Positions 57,581-64,000 of a DNA stretch of 64,000 bases are shown one piece after another; the stretch's first letter is position 1; each line of letters opens with the position of its first letter. The translations under genes and the position numbers were made by a program. Below the pieces are notes generated by a model. It was given only the letters and a program-made list of their open reading frames with translations, made no database searches and was not told where the DNA came from. Source of the stretch: Piper betle (Eukaryota > Streptophyta > Magnoliopsida > Piperales > Piperaceae). Where the stretch lies: contig JAURVB010013273.1 of the NCBI GenBank assembly GCA_033002965.1, forward strand, positions 43,987 to 107,986, written 5' to 3'.

Positions 57581-58156
57581 GAGGTAACCCAATTCACTTC
57601 ATCCATCCCACCAACTTTGGAATGACTTGAACTTTGTGAAGCTAAGGATTGTAAACAAGCACTTCACAGGAGGCATGCTAGCGTATTCTTTCTTATTTGG
57701 ATATATCTTTCCTCCAAAAGAAAATAGAGAGACAGGGAAGATAAAGGGAAGAGGAATTAGAGAAATTAAATCATAGTCACTATTCTTATTGAGCACAATG
57801 ATCAGATAAGGAAAACCTTGAAGTTAGTGATGCACTTATTCTTCTTATTATCCCATTTTTTAGCCTCAGCCCTAGCCTCGTTACAACCTAATAAATCCTT
57901 ATGATCCTCATTGTCCCCAACATTCAATTTCGAGGAGACCCTCTGCCTTTGAGTCCTATGATGAACCAATCTACCTAAACCTAGAAGGTCCGAAATCAGT
58001 CTATACTTGGTTGTGTATTTTGGGAGGGATAATCAGTTATATGAAAATTGCTCATAACTTTTGCTTGTGTGTAAAGAAGTCCATCGCCATTTGATTGTTG
58101 ATATAAGAAACTAGAATGACTACTGATATTTTATTTTGGTAGGACTAGCCTAGTTT
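57581..58156 (+). other. Element D 3' untranslated interior
   Basis: Between integrase and polypurine tract. Contains the CCTAGCCTCGTTACAACCTA box (about 57873-57892), which recurs on the minus strand at about 63715-63735 in the element leaving the window. No coding region recognised. Confidence 0.6.
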
Positions 58157-58169
58157 AAGTTTTGGGGCT
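58157..58169 (+). promoter_or_regulatory. Element D polypurine tract
   Basis: AAGTTTTGGGGCT directly before the 3' LTR. Confidence 0.8.
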
Positions 58170-59913
58170 TGATACTTTGTAAATTAAGATAATATTTTGA
58201 TAATTTTTGAACAACATTTCCATGCCTAGGGCCGTTTTCTCTAGTGTTTTTAGCAGAAATATAAAAATTTTGAAATATCGTAAGACATTAGAAATATGAG
58301 TAAATCTGCAGACAATTCTAGATAAAGAACTGTTCTTTGAAGGATCTAGGACAAAGCCTATGCACACTTGCAAGGTAGGATCAAACTACTATTCCACTAA
58401 TCTAGGATGGACCACTTTGGAGCACTTGATCAGACTTGCACACGATCAGATGTGCAAACCTCTGTACATGCTTTTGACCAGCATAAAAATTTGTACATTT
58501 TTGCACTTGCTCCCCACCACTGGTATATTTACCTAATTCACCCAAGTCCCCACTTAGAAGTTGTTGGATGGCCACCTTGCCGACCAAGAAAGAAACATCT
58601 CCACCTAATGCCAATGATTAAGGGAGAACAACTCACGTACACTATAAGAAAGTTGCAAGGAATTCTCCACTACTATACTTGTCATGTCACTCTAATTTGG
58701 ACAATTTGAATTCCATGAGACAACTCCACCAACTCCACAAATCATAAAAAGACAAGGAGGGTACAAGGGAACAAAGCTAGAGAAGTGGTTGATTGACTCA
58801 ACACCTGCCTTACTTTTGAGGAAGGAAACTACCAAGAAACTATTATATTGACAAGGAGTTCCCTCTTCCATTGGTTGCACATACCCTCATATGTCTTAAC
58901 TTTTTTGATAAAGAGGCTTGTAGAGGAAAAAACCCATTCTTCCTCTCCTCAACTTTCACTCTCAAGTTCTACATTGCCAATATGAAGGATGAGTTGAATA
59001 CTGTAGAGAAGACGTGGTGGAAGCCATGTTATAAGGAAAGCTACACCGCCAAAGAGAAGTTGATGTCAAGGCCTTATCATCATAGATTTGCATAATCTTT
59101 TTCATCCACTTATTGCAATGTTGCCTTCTTTGTTTAACTTCATGATATATTATTACTTTTACATGGGTAAACATTAGTGTTTTGGGGTGTATGATGGATC
59201 TTGGTTGATATGTAGCATATCTTGTTGATGTTATCTTGTTGCATTAATTGTGAGTTGATTGCTTCATTATACCTATTCTTAATGCTTCAAAAGAGTAGCT
59301 AACTTTTGCATGGTTAAGAGATTTGGTCAAGATCTAAGAATAGGCAAATTGATGATGTCTATGGGTGAAGTAGTTTATGGTTCTAACTATAAGAATGAAT
59401 TAGAATCATAAATATCCATATAAGGGAGTTGATTGAGATATACTAACCTAGTTTTATTTGCAAAGGAATGTGAAATGATGCTAGGGTGTAGGGTGGTATA
59501 GTAAGATGCGGAAACCCGTTATAATTACACTTGCTTCCCTGGATATCAACTACAATTGAGTGTAACTTGATTAACACAACAAGATGTGCTACTTATTAAC
59601 TAACTAAAAGTATCCACCCTAGATCAAATTTCATGAAGAGAACTGGTGTTAATCTTGGTTGCTATTTTCTATTCTTATGCCCTTGCTTTGATTTTTGAGT
59701 TAGATATATGTATCAGTTTCATGCCGTTACTCGTCCTGATAGTTTAGAGTAGATTTCCATTACATCATGTACTTTTTGTAAACAATTCATTAGGTTTAAT
59801 AATCTAGCTATCAACGGTAATGTTAGAACATCAAATTTTTGTGGGATTGATACTCATAACTTTATTACTTGTATGACTTGTGCACTTGTGCGATGCATTG
59901 AATTAGTACAACA
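58170..59913 (+). repeat. Element D 3' LTR
   Basis: 1744 bp, TGATACTTTG to TACAACA; uninterrupted partner of the 5' LTR, including the empty TTAAC site at about 59597. Confidence 0.95.
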
Positions 59914-61375
59914 TGAGATCCCACCAGAATTAGATGTTTTTGCCTTACTGTTCATATAAGTATATCAACTACTTATAACAGGTGATCAATATGAATTATC
60001 AGAAAACTGAAAGGACAAGTAATGATAATATATTTTATTCTAAGAAGAAATCAAGGCAAAAGATTATACCTAAAAACAATGTCTAACTAGTATGCTATTA
60101 ATAGTGAATCAAGTTAAGAATATTCTTTTAATCAAGTGATAGACCTAGGATGTTCAATTTCACTTAGTTGACAAGCAATATAACATTGTTACTTCTATCA
60201 AATATAATACAATCAAAGTTGATGTCCCATAAAACAAAAATGATTCTACATGTCTATGCAAAGAAGACAAGAATAATGCATCACAAATGAGTCCCTTTCA
60301 TGGATATTTATGACTCTAGTGTATGTTTACTAAGAAATTCACAAACTATTTCGTCAAAGATATCATCAATCTGCCTATGTATGGTGCTAGATCGAATCTA
60401 TTTATCATACAAAAGTTAGCTACACTTTTAAAGCATGAAAAATCAATATGAAATAATGAACTCACAGTCAATCACAAAGAGATAGAGAATAACAAAACTA
60501 CATTACTTACTTACTAAGATCCATTGTTCATCCCAGAAAGATTTAGGAAACATCATCAAACACAACAAGAAAATAATACAAGTAGTAGAAGAAGAAAGAG
60601 ATAGCTCAAATCTGGGTCGTTGAGGCCCAAACACAATTCTTCTCCCCAACTATGCCTAGCTCCTTTAAGCTTGACTTGATGACTTATTTTTCTCAAACTC
60701 TTGAAACTTCTCTATCCTATAAATTAAAATATTGAAGAACTCAAGACTCCATGGTTTGGAAGAAGGAGAATTGGGTTGAGAAGGGATCCCCTTCTTTTGT
60801 GAGTGAAGGTCTGACTTTGTTGTGAATTCTGAGTAGGTAGCTATTTAGGAACCTTCCTTGCATCTTTCATGAAGTTCCCTTGCAGCTTCAATGAAGTTTC
60901 CTTGCTGTTTCCTTCTCAACTAATGCAAATGAAATGTTTTACTTTAATAAATTACATTAGGTAAGTGTGTTCCTTTCTTGTTAATCAAGGTGACCATTTG
61001 ACGGCTCATAGTTGTGGGATTGGGTTGATTGGTAGAGTCGTCCACAAATTTGGTGCATGTGCTGAATTGTAGAGTTACAGGCTAGAAGTTATGCAGAAAT
61101 TCCCTCAATCAGTAGCTTCTACAAGTGGTCTATCTTAGGATTAGTGTGTACAACCCAGTCTTCAACTTGTATGTGTGTTTGAACAGATCTTATTTTATAG
61201 AAAACATCATAACTACTGTAGAACAGATTAGGAATATGCAGGATTTTGTTGTTTTGTTCACTTCTTATATAACTATTATTTTTCATCCAAATCGGATATA
61301 AAAATGGAGCAAGGGCCTTAAAAATGTAATGAAATTAACGTGAAATAATAACACTACTTGAGAGTTATCATTTCC

Positions 61376-62212
61376 TTGGTTCCATTTCTAGAAAGGCTAA
61401 AGAAGAGCAAAGAGGATGGCTAGTTTAGAAAATTTCTCGATATCTGTAAGGCTCTTCATATCAATATTCCTTCTGTAAATGATCTTGAACAAATGCAAAG
61501 GCGTATGAAGTTCATGAAGGTTATTTAGAGCAAGAAGAAGAAGGTTGGGGAACATGAGTCCATGGTCACAACTGAGGAGGTGAGAGTTGTCCAAAAGAAG
61601 TTACCTCCAAAGCTTAAAGATTTGGGCTTGTTCACTATCTTGTGCTCAATTAGATCCATTGAAAGTAAGGCATTGTGTGATCTTGTTGCTAGTGTGAATT
61701 TGATGTCTTATTTTGTGTTCAATAAATTGAGTTTTGGGGAGGTGAAGCCTACTATAGTCACTTTGCAATTGGCAAACTGATCGATTATCTTTCCAAAAGG
61801 TATTGTTGAGAATGTTTTGGTTAAAGTTCAGAATCTAATTCTCCCTATTGATTTTATTGTCTTAGATATAGAGAAGGATGGGGAGGCCCCCCTCATTATG
61901 AGGCGTCTATTCTTAGCTACCAGTTGAACAATCATAGATGTGGAAAGAATTGAGTTGATCGTGAGGGTGTATGATGAGTTTGTGGTGATCAAAATTTTTG
62001 CAATAAGTGAATATTTGGATAATGTCATGGCATTCCTAGAAGAAGATAAATTTGAAGATTCAAAGTGTGCAATCTGTTTTATTCCTATGGTAGAGAGGAG
62101 AAGAAGAAAAGGCAAAAATCTATGATTTAACGGGCTAATCTATCCAAGTTTTCCACCAATAAGCAAGCCCATGACCACAGCCTTTCAAATAGTCCTAAGT
62201 TTCCTTGTCAAC
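61376..62212 (+). pseudogene. pol: Athila element F fragment: gag end and protease
   Basis: Plus-strand fragment that element E entered at 61371-61375. Readable blocks: FLERLKKSKED (about 61388), FLDICKALHINIPSVNDLEQMQRRMKFMKV (about 61433-61525), then EEVRVVQKKLPPKLKDLGLFTI, SKALCDLVASVNLMSYFVFNKLSFGEVKPTIVTLQLAN (to 61777), KGIVENVLVKV and FIVLDIEKDGEAPLIM (about 61800-61905). The protease active site keeps the aspartate (GAT 61679-61681) but has valine for the glycine (DLVAS). It is similar to but distinct from element D's protease, so F is an independent Athila insertion. It is cut at 62212 by another LTR. Confidence 0.9.
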
Positions 62213-63374
62213 TGTTCGAATAATTTTAATAGCATGCAAGTGTACACGGTCGAAACAAGTAATATAATGATAAATTCAAGTATCGTCCCACAGGGAGATG
62301 AATTTCCTATAATTAATTAAAGAAAATAAAATTAAGAACAAAACGGAAATAATTAACTTAACGGAATAACTTAAATAAAAAGCGAAGTTAAAATTATAAA
62401 ACTCGTTCTAGAGTCGAATTTCCCTTAACATGATTTTAATCTTCATCATATCTTACTCTTATCTTTTATTCCCTCGGATTGTCGATCTAGGATAATTATA
62501 TGACATGGTGGCTCCCGCTCCTTCATGCTTCTATTATTTTGCCTCAATTTCTACCTCCCGGTGATAATTGATTAATCAACAAAATAACGCATTAAGAATT
62601 GCCTTACAACCGCATACGGTGTTGTGTATCTCCCGACCACAACGACAAACAAGTCAAAAGACTCGTCGTATGATGAATTATCAATGACTAATCTAATTAA
62701 TTTCTCCCGAAATCTAATTAAACCTCATGATCTAAGAAATAGGTGATCAATCTACTCTTAGCATTTAGAACATGATAATTCAAACGATCCGATTGAATAA
62801 AAGAGTAAGAGCTTGAAATGAATTCAATTAAATCATGTTAAGTTCCATTCTTCTCTAGAACGAAATAAAAGCCTACTCCATAATAAAAATAGAAAACAAT
62901 ACTAAGCAAAACAATATAAAGAAGAAACTAACTTTTATTACGAAAGAGAAAGAAATTACAAAAACTAAAACTACTGCTTCTACTACAATCTGAAGCCAAG
63001 AGATGAGATATGATCAACAACAAATGACCACCCCTTTATATAGAAGTGGAGATACAAGAATTCGAAGAGGGTGTTCACAAATCGACGTAATCTAATTAAT
63101 TATAATGTCCCTTCAAGTTTCCAACTGTTCGACTCCATTGAACACCATGAATTGTAGCCATTGGGTGGCGCCAAGTGTCATGACCAATCAAATCCAAAGC
63201 TTAATTTATTCATCTTTTTCTGCATTAAAACATCAAAGTTAAGCATATATAATAAAATATTAATTAACTAAAATAATAAAGTAAAATATTACTTAATTAA
63301 TAATGTTTATACCCGAGAAGTACAAAATCATATTAAAAACATGGGTAAATATTATATATTTTAAACACTTAACA
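62213..63374 (-). mobile_element. 3' LTR of a TGTTAAG-family gypsy element (copy 3, minus strand)
   Basis: 1162 bp, from TGTTAAGTG (63374, minus) to TTCGAACA (62213). A polypurine tract lies just upstream on the minus strand and retroelement interior continues to the window end, so this is a 3' LTR of an element whose body is outside. Flank TCAAC (62208-62212) is one half of its target duplication. TATA box at 63035-63042 (minus). Confidence 0.9.
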
Positions 63375-63387
63375 CACCCCCAAACTT
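63375..63387 (-). promoter_or_regulatory. Polypurine tract of the minus-strand element
   Basis: AAGTTTGGGGGTG on the minus strand, next to the LTR; preceded by GCTCGGGACGCGCAAAAG, a context common in Tat/Athila-branch elements. Confidence 0.85.
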
Positions 63388-64000
63388 AAACTTTTGCGCG
63401 TCCCGAGCAAAATATCATAACAAAGAAAATTTTACTACACAAAAATACTTAGTCCCCATTATGTTCTCATATGATTCTCAATCAAACCCTCAAGAGTCAA
63501 CAAGATGTCAATCAAATCAGAAATTCCCTTTCATCAATCACATCCAAAAGAAAGCTCTTTGTGTGTGTGTGTTAAGATAATCCAATGGCTTATCATTCTC
63601 ATCTGCAACCAAGACAATATAATCCAGCACATGCTTAAATATGTTCACCTTTCGCTCCCATCTCCACTAATGTAGGTAATGTCAATTAATGAAATCAATA
63701 GGTCTTTATAGGTTGTAACGAGGCCAGGGCTAAAATAAGGGTAATCAAACAGATATGTATAATAAAGGCCATGAAATTGTGTACAGAGGATAATTCATAG
63801 TAGGTAGGCTTGAAGAAAGGCCCAGACTCATCAAAGAAATGCCTATATCATTTTCCATCAACATGGCAAACCAAATATTTCAGCCTCCAAAGTCGCTAGG
63901 GTAAATTCTAAAAGTCATGACCATCATGTACAATCCTTATTGCAAAATATTCATTGAAATCATCTAAACCAAAGGATTGTGATAGTATTATAAGGTAGAG
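63388..64000 (-). other. 3' internal region of the minus-strand element
   Basis: Non-coding interior before the polypurine tract. Shares the GGCCTCGTTACAACCTA box with element D's 3' interior. A short (GT)n at about 63559-63571. Pol would lie beyond the window. Confidence 0.65.

Larger units (their letters stand above)
49252..59913 (+). mobile_element. Athila element D, complete but degenerate
   Basis: Exact 5-bp target duplication TGAGA (49247-49251 and 59914-59918). 5' LTR 49252-52148 (1737 bp after removing a nested solo LTR), primer site 52155-52167, gag, protease, RT/RNase H, integrase, polypurine tract 58157-58169 and 3' LTR 58170-59913 (1744 bp). LTRs start TGATACTT and end ACAACA. 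Domain order and sequence blocks (LEQM-SYA-FM, FMDD, SDKGSHF) fit the Athila/Tat branch, which lacks a chromodomain. Inserted in the LTR of element E. No frame is complete, so it is inactive. Confidence 0.95.
49188..61370 (-). mobile_element. Athila element E, 5' LTR (minus strand), split by element D
   Basis: The LTR starts TGATAACTCTC at 61370 (minus), runs down to 59919, then continues from 49251 to 49188 on the other side of element D. About 1.5 kb without the insert. Flank TTTCC at 61371-61375 would be its target duplication, but the partner is lost. Downstream on the minus strand come the primer site and gag start of E. Confidence 0.75.

Overview
The window is nuclear DNA from a seed plant, most likely an angiosperm. 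I found no recognisable host protein gene, tRNA or rRNA in 64 kb. Almost everything is nested LTR retrotransposon sequence: Ty3/gypsy elements primed by initiator-Met tRNA, Athila-type elements with an Asp-tRNA-type primer site, TRIMs, solo LTRs with 5-bp target duplications, a non-autonomous hAT element, foldback elements and long AT microsatellites. Open frames are short because nearly every retroelement coding region carries stops or frameshifts.

Layout. 1-4.0 kb: unassigned AT-rich DNA holding a 934-bp hAT-like non-autonomous element (2342-3275, 8-bp target duplication). 4.0-22.6 kb: element A, a decayed Ty3/gypsy element of Tekay/Del-like chromovirus type on +. It has a rearranged 5' LTR to 8280, gag-pol pseudogenes at 8.5-13.1 kb broken by a TRIM at 11021-11482, and a 3' LTR from 13212 to 22610. 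That LTR is swollen by a 3.7-kb insertion (three 295-bp tandem repeats plus a nested solo LTR) and by a long foldback that contains another solo LTR. 22.6-28.9 kb: unassigned DNA, a solo LTR with a minisatellite, and an LTR followed by a Met-type primer site. 28.9-46.0 kb: element B, a second gypsy element on -, whose 3' LTR and pol were hit repeatedly: a TR-GAG element (31220-36457, target duplication GGACC), two minus-strand TRIM insertions, a 2.9-kb solo LTR (39310-42211, CCTTG) and a tandem TRIM array (43284-44584, AGATC). 46.0-48.7 kb: a truncated LTR. 48.7-62.2 kb: a three-deep Athila nest. F (+ fragment) was entered by E (-), whose LTR was entered by D (+, complete, 49252-59913, TGAGA), whose 5' LTR was entered by a solo LTR (50673-51827, TTAAC). 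62.2-64.0 kb: the 3' LTR and 3' internal end of a minus-strand gypsy element that leaves the window.

Function. No element here can be autonomous as read: A lacks the integrase core, B is fragmented, and D has lost catalytic residues in protease and integrase. The non-autonomous elements (TR-GAG, TRIM) share with each other, and partly with A and B, the same primer site type, a GGGGACGAAAT box near the polypurine tract and the LTR end GGGTCGTTACA. This suggests dependence on Tekay-like enzymes supplied from elsewhere. The most unusual points are the TRIM array with an alternating two-unit pattern inside one target duplication, the TR-GAG element with variable 109-bp and 56-bp repeats in its LTRs, palindromes at the LTR 5' end that keep pairing while their sequence changes, and GC-rich foldbacks placed in the same (TA)n tract of related LTRs.
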